Under the pieces are notes generated by a model. That model worked only from the letters and a program-made list of their open reading frames with translations, did no database searches and was not told the origin of the DNA. Below are positions 1 through 13,108 of a stretch of DNA of 64,000 bases, one piece after another. Numbering within the stretch: position 1 is the stretch's first letter; each line of letters opens with the position of its first letter. The DNA comes from Lagopus muta (lineage: Eukaryota > Chordata > Aves > Galliformes > Phasianidae): the NCBI RefSeq assembly GCF_023343835.1, contig NC_064443.1, positions 3,968,001-4,032,000 of the forward strand. The letters are read 5' to 3'. The position numbers and the translations under genes are program-made.

Positions 1-1429
1 TACTTCCACATTATCACTTTCATATGAGAATAAGTAATCTACGAATTATCCGAGTCTCAACTTCAGAACAGATTTTATTAATTTAAAAAGAATGGAAACT
101 GTCTTCATTCATTCCTGGTGCCCTCAGCAGAGGTTAAAATACAGCTACAAAAGGCATAAGAGATAGAAATGAATCTCATTAATGTCATTTTTACAGTCCT
201 TCACCATCACAGAACCAGCAAATTATCACTTGAAACATCCTGTGTTCAAGCTTTAGTAATTCCCAGAAAACTGCAGAGCTTTGAAGCAATCCCTTAAATG
301 TTGAAGTTATTCAGATCAAAAGGATGAACTATTTCTAAGAATTCCAAATTGCTTTGGTTTTCTATTTATTTTCCTCTTATTTCTTTTTAAACTGATGTGG
401 GTGGGATTATGTTTGTTGCATTGGTTTGTGTTGCGTTTTTTTATACTATTTTTGTGGCAGATGGATCATCAAAACAAAACTAACACAGAAAAATTAGACC
501 GTTAGCTTAAGCACTTATTCAGGATATTTTTTTCTCCTGAAAAATGTCACGCTCAGTACAGTGCAGATGGTCACAAATACAGTGATTTAAAAAAAAACTA
601 GTTTTAATAAACTTCAATTTCCATTGGGCTTAAATATGGTTGCAGAAAAGCTTAACAAAGTGATCTATTTTTAAGACCTCAGGAATAATACTTAAGTATT
701 TTCTATACCAACGTTCATGAAATTATCTGCCTTGAGGATAAGAAAAAACTAACAAGTTCATCTCACCATTCTTATTTTTACATGAAACTGAAATAATAGC
801 CCTTATCATATCTAGCAGTTCCTCCAACTGATTCACAATGTGGGAGCACTGCACCTTCTGGTAGCACAAGTAAGATCACATCTCAAATACAACTCCAGAG
901 AAGGGAGTTTTCTAACTTCTTAGCAAATGGCTACAGAACGCTCAGAGTCATGACAGGGAGAACGGACTAAGAAGCTCAGGAAGCTGCAGGTTAAGTGGTT
1001 TCAACACGGAACAAGTGCAGCAAGAGTCTGGGTTGGATGGCTTCTGAATCCTTAAGAGACATGCTGGTTCTGAAGGAAACCCTGCAGCTCAGTAAGTTTC
1101 TAGGAAAACCAAGGAAGTATAAACACTATTCATCTGTCTCACTCATAGTTCAGGTAAAGGGGAAGGAGAGGGGAAAAAATAAGCAGGATTCTGTGATACA
1201 AAACTACTTGAATTGCACACTGCTGCCTTAGGTGATATATGGACACTGCAGCAGGCTCAGACTGTTTTATGCTCCACATTTTAAAAGCAAATGCCTGCAA
1301 ATGGAGGTGTGAGATAAGGCTTGGGGGAATTTAAACTGATGGCAACTGTCATACTGCAATGCTCACTTGGAGGATGCTGCACACGCTCTCAAACTTTATT
1401 CCCCAGGTGCATGGGAACTGTTGATCACA
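1..1429. other. Intergenic DNA without recognised features
   Basis: AT-rich sequence; the longest frame (78 codons at 995) has no recognisable content. I see no repeat family here. Confidence 0.6.
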
Positions 1430-1625
1430 GCATGAACCTCTGACTGCCTGAGGCGAGCAACGAGTCAGCTGTGATAGTACAGGTGAAGGCAATTCACCTG
1501 TGCTACAGGAAGGGTGGAGCCTGGCTGCACCTCTCCTAGATCCCATTTAAGGGCTGACTGCCCCTGAGGAAGGATCTCTCTCTGGAGATCGCTCCTTGTG
1601 GAGTTTACTGCCAGCCTACAACACC
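1430..1625 (+). repeat. Possible LTR-like or other interspersed repeat block
   Basis: A GC-richer block in AT-rich DNA with compact promoter-like features: a 9-bp inverted repeat with a 5-base loop (1479-1487 and 1493-1501), a CCATTTAAGG TATA-like box near 1,546, and a second small inverted repeat (GATCTC/GAGATC near 1,580). It looks like LTR or repeat sequence seen in bird genomes, but I cannot name the family and see no paired copy, primer-binding site or internal gene. It could equally be unique sequence. Confidence 0.3.
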
Positions 1626-4288
1626 GGTGAGCATTTCCATTTATTTTTTTTCACCTTGATAATCTTAGCCTCACCTCTGTATGCCTACTGATTGTATGCT
1701 CAGGTGGCACAGTGCTGCATGCTGAAAAACCTTACAGAGGAACTGATTTGAGTATTGAAAGCTTCTGGCTGGCACTCTGCATTCAGCTTTGACTCACATA
1801 AATGGAGTTTTCCCTGGACAGAGGTTAAGTTCACAGCCTGATGATTGTGAAATGCTATGGAGCTGAACAAGTGAAGCTGTGGATTTACGAGCTATGTTGA
1901 ATTCAAGAATGCATGCGCATATAGAGGTCTGGTATTATTGGCAGGATCAGATAGTGAGTGCGTGCATCCCTGTGAACAGAGGAGGCAGAAGTAATACAAA
2001 TAAAAGAAACAAAGGTCTGAACAGTCGCTCCAGGGGGAAAAAGGCATGGAACTGAGAGGATTAAACTAGGGAAAATGAGTTTCAAGCTTAGTGCTATGAA
2101 GAAAGAAGTCAAGATGCTGGAGAAGGAATAGTGCTTCCTGTTTTTTTCCTAATAGGCTCAGGAGAACATAGCTTATGATGAATTAACAACAATTCTATGA
2201 ATTCAAGAAATCCTATCAATGCTTTTTCTCTTATAAAAAATTCAGACCACAGGCTGAGTGTTCTAAACCTTTCAAGACAGAACTGTGGGTTCACGGTTTT
2301 TGAAGTCCAGTGATTTCTATGAAGGTGATAGTTACTGAAGTTCAAACAAGCTCACTGTCTTATACTTCAGTCTTAACACTGATGTGCTCCAACCTTGCCT
2401 GCTCACAGCGTGTTACATTAATTTCATTCTGATCTATTCCAGGAGATAACTTGCAATTAAAACTTCACTGCTCAGATTAGCCACAAAGTGTCACCCTAGA
2501 CCATAAGAAAGCTAAATAAAAAGCATTCTGCCTAATTACTACCATTGAGAAATGTGCTAGAAATAGTCTGGAGAAATGTTCCTACTTCCTAATAAATTAA
2601 CAAGCTTCTCAGGGGGCTCTATTTCAACCTGTGTGCAAGTCTGTAGCTAGAATCCCGCTGTCTTCAGGTGCTCCTGAAATTTTGGAGCTATCTCCATACT
2701 CCATGCCAATCACCACCAATATGGATCATGTTTGTTCCTATTTTCTGCTTGAGATATTGGCATCTGTAATCTTCGTATTTTACACTGGTGTTTTGGTTTT
2801 CTAGTGATTACATGCCAAAAGCATGTTTTTTTGTGTGTGAAATTTTGATTTGAAGGTATACATATGTATCATTAAAAGCCTACATACTTTATTCCCATAA
2901 ATAACTCCATTGAAGCTTCAAAGTAGTTCCAAAGCAAAATCTGATATTTCATTTTCTTATTTTTGGTTTCTGAAAGCGTATGGAATTGAGACTGGTTTGT
3001 ATTCTAGGGTTTGCATTTGTCCCATATGACTTTCATTTTAAAAAATGCATCTGAAGTCCAGATTTAGTAGCAGATAATACAAGTTCTCTTAAGAGTGATA
3101 ATTTTCAAAATAAACAGTTTTAAACACAAGGCCAAACTACAAATTTTCTTTGAGACCCGAAAGAAAATACCTAAATCCAAAATACCAGAAAATTTTCATC
3201 CGAAAGTACACTGTCATTACATGCATTTGCAGGCACAATGGTATGGACATCTGGTTGTGCAACAAGTTGAGATTCAAAGCGTGCCCTAGCTCTTCACAGC
3301 ATACACATGGTAAAAATAAGAGATTATAGATATCTATTGGTCTTGGTTTAGTTTTTATGCTATCCCTTGGATGGGGTATTTTTGGTGGGGAAAAAAAAAA
3401 TGGTATGTGAATTGAGTTTGCAGCAGCAAGGGCAAAAGTCCACAGAATGGTGGTTAACTGCATCGCTGAAACACAAACTGCAACAAGATATTCTTGAAGT
3501 CTGACACGGAATTCAACTCTGTAAAAAATACCTGAGCTGCAAATGACCACGAGAAACTGATCTTCCTGTTCTTGCTGTCATTCCCACCAACTTTTGTCCT
3601 CTTCTGAAATCTCTGAAGCGCTGTTCTGTTTCCATTCTCCACTCCTACCTGAGCAGCCCTGCATTTTCACCACAGCTAAGCCCAGGATGAAAGCTTTCTC
3701 CTTGCCTCCATGCTTCTCTGGTCTGGGTTGCTAGGCTGCTTCCTGACAACACCAGTCTTTGTTGCTGTTGTTCTGGGCTGGGCTGCCTTGAAAATGAGTA
3801 TGACAAATTCCCTTCTAAGTCCTAGCTACGATGAAAATGTTGGGAACAGTGGAAGCGAAGCAGTATGAGAGAAGTCCAGGGATTTTATGTGCGTACTGGT
3901 TTGCCCCAGGAGCTGTGCCCTCACTAGTTTTGCTTCCTAGCTGCATTGCCTCCCTTTGTGGTTCCTCCTTATGTTCTTCCAATCTCACCTACTCAAATAA
4001 AACTGCATTTATGTAACAACTCACAAGCATTTAAATATTCTGTGTTTGAAAGCTCATGGTCTATCTGCAGCAGTGAACAGGCTAAAAGTTAATGAATATG
4101 AAACTACACTGCACAGAATTAAGACCTAAGATGTCACTAGAATTGTTGGCTTTTTCACTGATTCCCCTTTACATCTGTTGGCCTTTCCTAAATTACTTGA
4201 GTACTCAACCTAGTCTCTACAGCTTGATTTGTTCTGGTTCTCTTCTTGCCTGTCCAGCCAAGCAGACTGAACAGGTCTGAGCTTTAGT
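1626..4288. other. Intergenic DNA without recognised features
   Basis: Only short frames, the longest 137 codons on the minus strand (3,137-3,550), with no motif or codon pattern of a gene. No named repeat seen. Confidence 0.6.
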
Positions 4289-4345
4289 TAAAATATATAT
4301 ATATTACTATATATATATAGTATATATAATATTTATTACATTCTG
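4289..4345. repeat. AT-rich microsatellite left of the inverted duplication
   Basis: TA and TAT repeats running into the left arm. Its last 18 bases (ATATTTATTACATTCTGT, 4329-4346) recur in opposite orientation at 4668-4685. Confidence 0.85.
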
Positions 4346-4573
4346 TTCATAAGCAGAGATACATGCATGAAATTTACAACATTTTGTGAAGCTCTTAGGA
4401 ATATTGCTCTAAATTTTTTCACCCGATTTTATTTAAGGTTGAATGTGAAATTGGAAAATGATTCTGTGCAGTGGAACAGAAATCAGAAAGCTTACAAAGC
4501 TCAAAACTTTATAGAGTTATTTAAGCAGAATTACAGCTGCAGAATAATTACTTGCAGATTGATAATTCCATGG
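4332..4573 (+). repeat. Left arm of a 242-bp near-perfect inverted duplication
   Basis: This segment is the reverse complement of 5671-5912. By eye the arms differ at one base near their outer end (TTACATTCTG here, TTACATCCTG in the other arm when turned round). A spacer of 1,097 bp separates them. The open frame over this arm and the one on the minus strand over the other arm give the same 69-residue stretch because of the duplication; it resembles no protein I know. AT-rich repeats flank this arm on both sides. Confidence 0.95.
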
Positions 4574-4695
4574 TTAATGGATAATTCCATTCCATAATTC
4601 CATAATATATAATAATATATATTATATATATATATATTATATAAAATATATATATACTATATATATTACAGAATGTAATAAATATATATATAGGG
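4574..4695. repeat. AT-rich microsatellite and slipped repeats right of the left arm
   Basis: Starts with three tandem-like copies of ATAATTCCAT-type units (4581-4605). A long TA/TATAT tract follows, then the inverted 18-mer at 4668-4685 and more TA. It can fold back on the tract at 4289-4345. Confidence 0.85.
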
Positions 4696-5670
4696 AAAAA
4701 AAAGCTCATGTTATAAACAAGGTAATTCTTAAAGGGGGAGTCTTTAAGAGTAGCTGCACCTGAGTCTTTTTGTACAATAGTAAAATGTTATCCTCCTTCC
4801 CTTTCTATTTTTACTTACATGTTAGGCATATGTATCTAAAGCATCTCTGAACAGTACTTGTGAATAGTGAAAAGAAATGGAAATTGCCTACTATGATCAA
4901 AGCACCCCTTAGAAGAACACTTACAGAAAACACAACGAAGACTAAGTCTGTTTCTTTTAGAATGTAATGAAAATGTAGCAACCTAAGTGAGTCTGCTCTT
5001 ATCTAGAAAACCATACAGCAGGCCTGGTGTTTGCAGAATGAAGCACTTCCTGTCTTGTAGTGTATTTGATTTGAATGGCACCAGGGAATTATCAAATTCC
5101 CTTCTTATAACTCTCCTGGCATCTTCTAGTTATTCTTCAGAACCCTATTGCAGTCTGTGATTCTTCTGTTTTGAAAGCGATCCAGATTTGGTACATTCCA
5201 TAAAACTGGGACGTCTAAAGATCATTCAAGGTAACAGTCAGCAGGATAATTGTTTTGACAGAGGGCTCTTGCAACACAAAAATGAATATAGTTTGCTGTT
5301 GGTGGTATCGTCGTAAAGCTGACTAATTCTGTTTGCCCTCAGTAACTTAGAAGTTCAGAAGTTCAAAATGAAATGTCTGGGAGTGTTTATTACTGCAACA
5401 AATTTCTTAGTTGGTACCACCTGTGCTTACACATCAGGAAAGTGTTTTATACTTGGTATCAGAAGTAAAGAGAGAAGATGAAAAAAATTTTTCCTACAAA
5501 GACATGCATCAACTTCAGATCTTATTGCATTACATCCATGCATAAAATTTTCTAAAGGAAAGCTTTTATTTACTTAATGCACAGTTAAAATCATGTTTAG
5601 ATTTTCCACGTGGTCGTTTTTTGAGCAGGGAAAAAAAAAACCAACAAAACATAAAAGTCACCACGGCTCT
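4696..5670. other. Spacer between the inverted duplication arms
   Basis: Ordinary AT-rich unique-looking sequence with no recognised gene or repeat. Confidence 0.6.
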
Positions 5671-5912
5671 CCATGGAATTATCAATCTGCAAGTAATTAT
5701 TCTGCAGCTGTAATTCTGCTTAAATAACTCTATAAAGTTTTGAGCTTTGTAAGCTTTCTGATTTCTGTTCCACTGCACAGAATCATTTTCCAATTTCACA
5801 TTCAACCTTAAATAAAATCGGGTGAAAAAATTTAGAGCAATATTCCTAAGAGCTTCACAAAATGTTGTAAATTTCATGCATGTATCTCTGCTTATGAACA
5901 GGATGTAATAAA
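5671..5912 (-). repeat. Right arm of the 242-bp inverted duplication
   Basis: This arm lies in ordinary sequence without flanking AT repeats, so it is probably the source and the arm at 4332 the derived copy (inference). The 128-codon minus-strand frame at 5566-5952 overlaps it and has no recognisable domain. Confidence 0.95.
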
Positions 5913-8900
5913 GCAAGAATTCATCTACAAAAGATGTTACAGTTTTCATCACATAGGCTTCAATATAGACAAATAACTTAATGTAAGGCTCTTTTCTCAG
6001 AGAAAAACTGAACTAGATGGCCTGACCCAAGCACACATCTTTACTGAGAATGACAGGTAAACTGTATGCTTAAAGATTATATGTTTAAGTACTGTGACTT
6101 AGAATTCTCTTTTTAGGAAGGAACATAAGTCTGCTTTTCCTGACTGCTACTTAATAGGGGACAGTTAATATTTACTACAACATCAACTTGCAAATTGGAG
6201 GCAAGCCAGGAAGCATCTGCAGTCAGATGTGATATACAATAAGAACAGAAATTCACTCTAATACTTCTTGGCAGACATTAATTTATTGAATAGCCTCCTG
6301 TGCAGCATTCATCTTCCTTAGAGAAAGACAGGAAACTTAATTTAAGGCTGAAGACTATATGTATTGTAAAATATAAACTGAATCAACCTGAAACCTGCAC
6401 AGAGTTCTGTTTGATTTTAACATGAAGAAACTACGTTTATTTTCATTACATGCAAACATAACTAACCAGCTTGGTTTGTTAAAATCCTTGCTGCTATAAA
6501 ACACATTACTAGGAAGCATCATTATAAAGATAGAAGGGAAGGGAGGAGAGAACAAAATTCTGGGTCAATAAGAAAGATTTCTGAGTCATTAAAGAAGTCT
6601 TCTATGAAAAAAGAACTAGGAAAAAATGCATCTCCTGGGAAACCAAACAAGTGTTTATTGGTATAGAAGCTAAGCCCAGAGGTAAATCATCTTCAGATAT
6701 GTACTATGATACCTTCACAGAAGGCACATGTCATCAGCTTGGCTCATGAGTGCCAATCAATTATCAGGGTATTGTAATGGACAACTAAAGATGTCTTAAA
6801 GATGTCTTGCTGTCATACTTTTATGCTTGTGAGAATCGTCTTACAAGGTATCCCTGACTCTTGCAGCTAAAACAGAAGTGAGACTCCTTTATAGCACATT
6901 ACACATAGAGGTGCAACCTTCCTTTTCCATGTGGGCTCACACTGAATATGGCTGAACAGAATGTCCCAGCTGTCCAAGTTTGGAGAAACATGGATGGCTT
7001 TGATACAGCCCAGGCTGAGCCAAGTGAAAAAACTGCATTTTGTCTTCATACGAACATGCCAGACTGGGTATGCAAACGAGGTAATTACTCACTTCATTGC
7101 TCATTCTCTTGCCAGTTTGAAACCAATAACCTATTTTTGCATTTAATTCTGAGCGCTAGCCATCCAACAGGATATGACTGCCACTCACTAGCACTGGATA
7201 AGGAAAAAGTTTTTCTTTCAGATGCTAACTTTACAGGCAAGTTCAAGTTACATCTGAATCTGTGTATGTCTGTTTCATTCGACTTCTCTCATGAGTTGTG
7301 GTAGGTATTACACTGGTACTAGATGATTTCATCTGCTGGTAACATAAAAGCACTATTTCCTATCTTCACAGCTCTGTTCAGATTTTCTGTCAGTTGATGC
7401 TGACCCTCAGAAATATGTTTACCTCTAGGACCACCCAAACAGCTGTCAGAACCACAGGCTATGATAGCTGAATGCAAACACTGTTCAGGTAGAAATTTCT
7501 TTAATCCAAAACAGTTCCATTCAGAAGGAAGGGATCCCAGTTTGTGTCCATTTCTGCACAAGAACATTCCCGGGTGCTAGGCTGGTTTCTACTTCTGATC
7601 TTAACAATATTTGTTTCCTGGCTGTAAACAGATTATCTGTTAAAATGCATGAAAGCTTGGATATCTCACTGTCCTCTTAACAAATGCTCCTAGAAACAGA
7701 GTTTGTAAAATTGTCTCTTTTCAGATTTATAGACTCATTAAAGTTCATGTTCAGTTCCAATCTGTTTCATTTTCAATAGGTTCCTTCTCCTTAATTACAC
7801 TATGGAATATTTAATAATGTCATTAATTGTACTAGTGATGTTCATACTAGGGGGAAAAAAAAAAACAACAAAAAAACACAAGCAGGCTGGAAAGAAATAA
7901 ATAAAAACCTACAGTCCCTTGCATGCAGCATCTCAGCAAGCAACTTGCTCAAGTTACTGCAAAACTGTGTCATGTTTTAGACTTCAAGGCTGAAGGCCTA
8001 AGTGCTCCTGAATTAATGGCTCTCTAGCAACTGGAGAACGGGCACACCAACTACTCTGCTAAATGCCACTGGAAATCTTTTCCTCTTTATTTTAGTGATC
8101 TACACTAACTGATAGATAGAAGTACCATCTCACTCACTGTTGTCATCCTTTCTATTAAGATTATTTCTAACTTTGCAACAGCAGCATCCTGCTACCCTAC
8201 CAGCTGGATCTGGGTGATCTAGATGTACTTCTGGAGTCAGCTGCTCATGAAAGCAGACCAATCTGAATAGTCATTCATCATAAATATATGTATGTATAAA
8301 CATACCTATATAAATATATTTAAATTCATATATATAACATCTTTGTTCCTTTGCACAATGTGTTGTATATACATTGTTGTAGTTAATTTCAAGATAAATT
8401 AACAAGCCCTTCTATCTCATCGTAAGTTAATATTATATGTTTGTAAACACAAATGTATCTCAATTGCAGCAAATAATTTCAGATTAATGTATTAAAAATA
8501 CTCTGACAGGAAAAACACCAACCCATGTTCATCATAGCAACTATGTGTTCAGCATCACAGTTGTTCCCTTAGAAACAAGGAATCATACAATGCACAGTGC
8601 TAGTGGAGCATGCTCAGTGCATAAATAAAGCAGACTAATTTTTCTTCTTTTGTTCTGAAACCTTCCCCAGATTTTCTGCTGTCAACTGCAGCAGTGGGAG
8701 CTGCTTAATTTTACTCATATGTAAAAGCACATTGCAGGTGACTACCAACGTTGTGTAGTGCTGGTGCTAAAATCTTGATTAACGTGGAACAAAACAACAT
8801 GTGCTTTTTCCTGTGGGAAAGTTCAGCCTCCCTGCACGTAGACTTTCTAAAGAAATCTCAGCAAAGTGAATTTCACCCAGTTAGAAGGGAAAAATAAGCT

Positions 8901-11163
8901 AACTGAAATATCACAGCAGCAAGCTATTATCTCTCAAAAGAGATAAACCAGAATTTTTCTCCATCATTTCAATTCTCTCTGTAAACTATTTATTTTTCCC
9001 TGTTTACAGTCCCAGTATTCTGTCAGTACTTTAAATGGAAGAAAAAAAAAAAACTATTACGTGAGAAAAAATTCACAAAATAGAGTACTCAGACTTTGCA
9101 GGATTTCTTTTGCTTTTCAGAAAGTAAATCACTACTTTAATGTGGAAAAATATCCTGATCTGTATACTGCAGCTCTGTTGGTTGGCATTTGTACCTAACA
9201 GTGTGTCTTGAATACATGATGAGCCATTCACAGACTCCCACAAGCTGCTGAAGTTTAAAGCTGAATTTATTCAAGTCCATACCCAATCTTATTTCTCTAA
9301 AGAATAAGATCTCTGTTGGAGCTAACTTGAATCACTCTTGTTTTTCCTTGTTAAACTAAGGTAGATCTTTCTGATGGTGTCAAACAGCAAAAATTATGGC
9401 ACTACATATATTTACATAAATCTACGTGTAAGCATAGGAATGAGTATAAAGTTCTGTTACCTTAGGTTTATGAGGAGTGATAACAGATTATCGTCTTTAC
9501 TAGCTCTTCTAGGAACATCGCCATACCATATGTCTGGATTATAATACAGAAACATCCTGAAAAGGATTTGTTTTCCTTGAAAAATATTTTGTTGTTATTC
9601 AAATCTGCCTTAGAAGTATATGCTTTCCTGCTGCGTGCAAAGTGCATGGTTTTCTGGGTGGCAGAAGCAAAGCAATCAGGGAAAACCATGCCTTTCTTCC
9701 TGTCCCAGTAACCTAGCCATGAGGGCTTGTGTATTCAAAGGCTATTGAAGGTGCTGACAAGAAGAAAAACTGGAAAGTTTAGTATTCCATAATACCCACA
9801 AAGCAGGGAGTTACATGAAGGCTACACGGCTCAGTGTAGAGGCAATTCATCACATGTCTACGTACTTGCTTCACGGAGATCCCTGTTCTGTAATGCAAGC
9901 CACTGCCATTCTTTAGAGCACATTGAATTTATGCTGTAAATAGGAGTACGATGAGCAGCTAAAAGGAGCAGCATCTCCTTATGTCTGACATCGTATCCCC
10001 AGTTCCATGAGCCATGTTGTTCCAGCTGCCTTGCTCGTTGCTGGGCTAAGGCTTAAGAGAAACCCAAATGAAATGCTTGGAAGAAAATAAACGGCTTTAG
10101 CTGCCACACCCACCAACCCACACAAAGCTGATGACGAACACCATCTTTTATTTTAATATCCCATCTAGTTACTTTCATTATACAATCAAACTGGAGAGAT
10201 ATGAAGGGGGGAAAAGGTTTTAAACTTTGTCTTGATTTAAATACTTTTTTTTTTTTTAGTGAAGCTACAGGAACCTAAAAGCTGTTATACTACAGAACTT
10301 TGCAACAAGTAAATGCATAGCAAAAAAAATAAAAATAAAAATCGAGAACTATCAAAACATTCTGCATACCCTACACTGTCCTGTATGACAAAAATGTAAA
10401 AATGGAGCTAGAGAAGCTTAATATATCTTTACATCAATTAATCACTAAGGACTACAGTTGTACTGTTGCTCCAAGTTTCTCAAGTAGTTATGCAAAGCTC
10501 CGCTGCTATACTCAAGGGGCACAAAACACCTAAAGATCGATGAAGCTAATAATGAAGTAACAATTTGTGATGCTAGCAGTTCAGGCTCTAAATGTAAGTC
10601 ATTCATGAGGCTGCAGAGCTCATAAGGCATGTCTGCTCTTGCAGCTGATTTTCAGTTTTCTTTCTTACGTAGCTTCAATGATTTGTTCTGCAGATAATTA
10701 CATTGTTCTGTGCTATCTGTAATGACACCAGTAATTTTACGAAACTATTTTCAATTTAAACTTATCATCAGCAATGAAAACTTAAATTGGACATATTGGA
10801 GGGCTGTGATCTTCAATACAAAAATGAAAGCAAAGGAGAATTAAACAGACTGTCTAAAATAAACAGCACAACAGTTTGGTTAATGGAAAGGTCACTGCTT
10901 TCTGTCAATGAGTTTCTAAGTAATACGCAGTTAATTTAAGTCTTGCTTTGTCATAAAATAATTCAATCCAGTTGAAGAATCAAACTATTTCAATTTTCAA
11001 ACAACAGATTATCTTTTGGGGCTTTTAAAATTCAGTTTACAGGAAGAGCACACATTTGTTTTTAAATATAAATGACTCTTTTTTGTTTCTTTTCTTCGTA
11101 GTACTAAGCTTTACGCTGCCTAATGGTATTAGTACCTGCTTTAATAAAGGCAATACAAACTAT
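5913..11163. other. Intergenic DNA, mostly featureless
   Basis: AT-rich. A faint CR1-end-like phrase (AACTAGATGGCCTGACC near 6,010) is too short to call. The 118-codon frame at 6,948-7,304 has no signal peptide, membrane span or domain I recognise and ends without a polyadenylation context of note. Confidence 0.55.
8281..8340. repeat. AT-rich low-complexity tract
   Basis: About 60 bases almost entirely of A and T in TATG, TATA and AAAT units. Confidence 0.7.
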
Positions 11164-11250
11164 GAGGGCTGTTCCAAAAGTAATGCCTGTGTCATTATAC
11201 TGACCCATGATATCAGAGGTGGAGAGGTGGATGTTGGTGATATGACTAAA
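11164..11250 (+). mobile_element. Galluhop-like mariner DNA transposon, 5' end fragment
   Basis: GAGGGCTGTTCCAAAAGTAA then TGCCT resembles the terminal repeat of the chicken mariner Galluhop as I remember it. The following GACCCATGATATCAGAGG and GATGTTGGTGATATGAC match its next part. No second terminal repeat in opposite orientation and no transposase frame is seen nearby, so this is a truncated copy. The right boundary is uncertain. Confidence 0.6.
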
Positions 11251-13068
11251 ACGTGGCATCTTTGAGTTGTTTTCCTGAACTGTTATTTTCACCACACTCT
11301 ATTTTGCCAGCATCAGCCATATCTGCCACTAGTTAGCACTTGGGCAACAGTCAACTCTACCTAAGTCAAAATGCCTTTGCAAGACTGTAACTCAGCTCAG
11401 GCTCATCGCTATAGGAAAACCTCTGGGAAATGTGCACGATTACAGTGTTTGTTTCTAATACTTATAACTGAGAAACAACTGCAAACGAAGAAGTGGGGGA
11501 ATCATAACTGTGCTGGACGGACCCTAATTTGAGGATGCATAGCTGTGATTCAAAAATGTCTAAATTGGAATGATTCAGAAAGTAATGTTATGGACACTGG
11601 AACATTTCTGTTAGCAGAAAATGTCAAGATTTTCTAGTGAAGAGAGTGAAACAATAAACCCGACAAGAACTGATATCTATATGACAAAGATCAAATCAGT
11701 GGTTGGCAAATATAGAGATATACAAGCAGGCTCAAAACCTAATGCCTAAAGGATATAGCACAGACTTCCATGACAAAACTACCTTTCCTGAAATTAAGCT
11801 CAAACAAAAAGCACAGGGACTTATATGATGTAGTAAGTGTTGAGAGCCTCTCTTTAACACTATTGCTTCTCCTTGGTAAACAGATTGCCACAATCACTTT
11901 CTCAATTATTGTGCTGATCATCCATCTTTAAATCCTGCAGAGCAACGCTGCGTGAAATGCAGAGATGAGATTTATGGTCACCTCTAGGAATGGTATAATT
12001 CTGCCTCTTCCATCTGCCTCAGTTTATAAATATATTCTCCACTTGAGCTATACTTCCCTTTAGCTCATCTTCTCCTCAAGCCTGTGCTTGAAGAAATTAA
12101 CTGATGCATTTGCAAGAGCTTCTGAATTTTGCTGACTAATTATTATACTGAGATAGACTAAAGGTGAAGATTTGGAATAAGGACTAATTAAAACAAACAA
12201 ACAAACAAAAACACCAAAAAAGAGAACCCAACAAACAACAACCACAAGTCAGAAATAAAAAATACAAAATAAAAAAAATAAAAATTAAAAAAAAAAATGG
12301 AATGAGATTTGTGTATGTTCTTGAAAAAATACTGCTGCCCCTGAATGCTTTTTTTTTTTTAGAGTTACCTCCCATCTACTTCACAGAGAGATTTAATCTA
12401 TCCCTCCTCCTTGCTTATTATAGGGTCATTTTTCTTTCTCTGCATTTAGAAATATGATACTGGAATTTTTTGCTAGATAAAAAATAATGTCTTAATGGAA
12501 AACTAAATTGAACAGCTACAAAAGTCACATTTTAAAAAAAAAGAAAACAAAGAACAAAGGAACAACTTGCCAATGAAACATCACTCAATCCATGTAAAAA
12601 TCAAGACGTTCTGTCTACCTCTCTCACACTTGTAAGGTATAATCAAAATAGATATATATATTTTTTAAAGCTGGAATATAATTCAGTGGTTCATTACTCA
12701 CTTTGATGCAGTGATTACCAACAAAAAATAGATAGCTGCGCTACCAACTTAGCTTGTCAGAACAGCTTATCATATTCTGGCTATAAAACCTACTACTTTA
12801 AACTTCCACAATATAAATACAGTATGCCAGTAACAAACTCATGGGAGGAATGTTGTCATTGGAAAAACCCCAGATACATTTTTGGGAAGAACTGTAATTT
12901 TACCTGGGTCATGTCTGGTTTTGCTCCTAATGTGCTTGACTGCGGTACCATGCAGATGGTGAACACAACATCAGAGCAGCACACTGCTGCAATGACCTCA
13001 TAGTGCTTCAAGTGAGCACAGAGAGACTGGATGTGAATAACAGAAAATATTCAGAATTTGTTTTGCTC

Positions 13069-13071
<3 letters not shown>
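11251..13071. other. Intergenic DNA with A-rich tracts
   Basis: Contains the A-rich tract at 12,187 and otherwise unrecognised AT-rich sequence. Confidence 0.6.
12187..12298. repeat. A-rich tract with an AAAC microsatellite
   Basis: Several AAAC units followed by A-rich DNA with few other bases, ending in A runs. Minus-strand open frames across it give Phe, Leu and Val runs and are artefacts. Confidence 0.8.

Positions 13072-13104
<33 letters not shown>
13072..13104. repeat. T33 homopolymer
   Basis: An uninterrupted run of 33 T. It could be the poly(A) end of a retroposed copy on the minus strand, but I recognise no gene copy or target-site duplication next to it. Confidence 0.95.

Positions 13105-13108
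<4 letters not shown>

Noticed and set aside
5566..5952. 128-codon minus-strand frame sharing 69 residues with a frame at 4367 (+), taken as a duplicated gene
   Set aside because: The shared peptide is simply the inverted DNA duplication read twice. Composition and lack of homology give no sign of coding.
6948..7304. 118-codon plus-strand frame
   Set aside because: No homology or splice context that I recognise, and two overlapping frames give equal claims.
11575..11600. AGAAAGTAATG phrase as the second terminal repeat of the mariner copy
   Set aside because: It has the same orientation as the first and only a short match; a true second terminus would be inverted.
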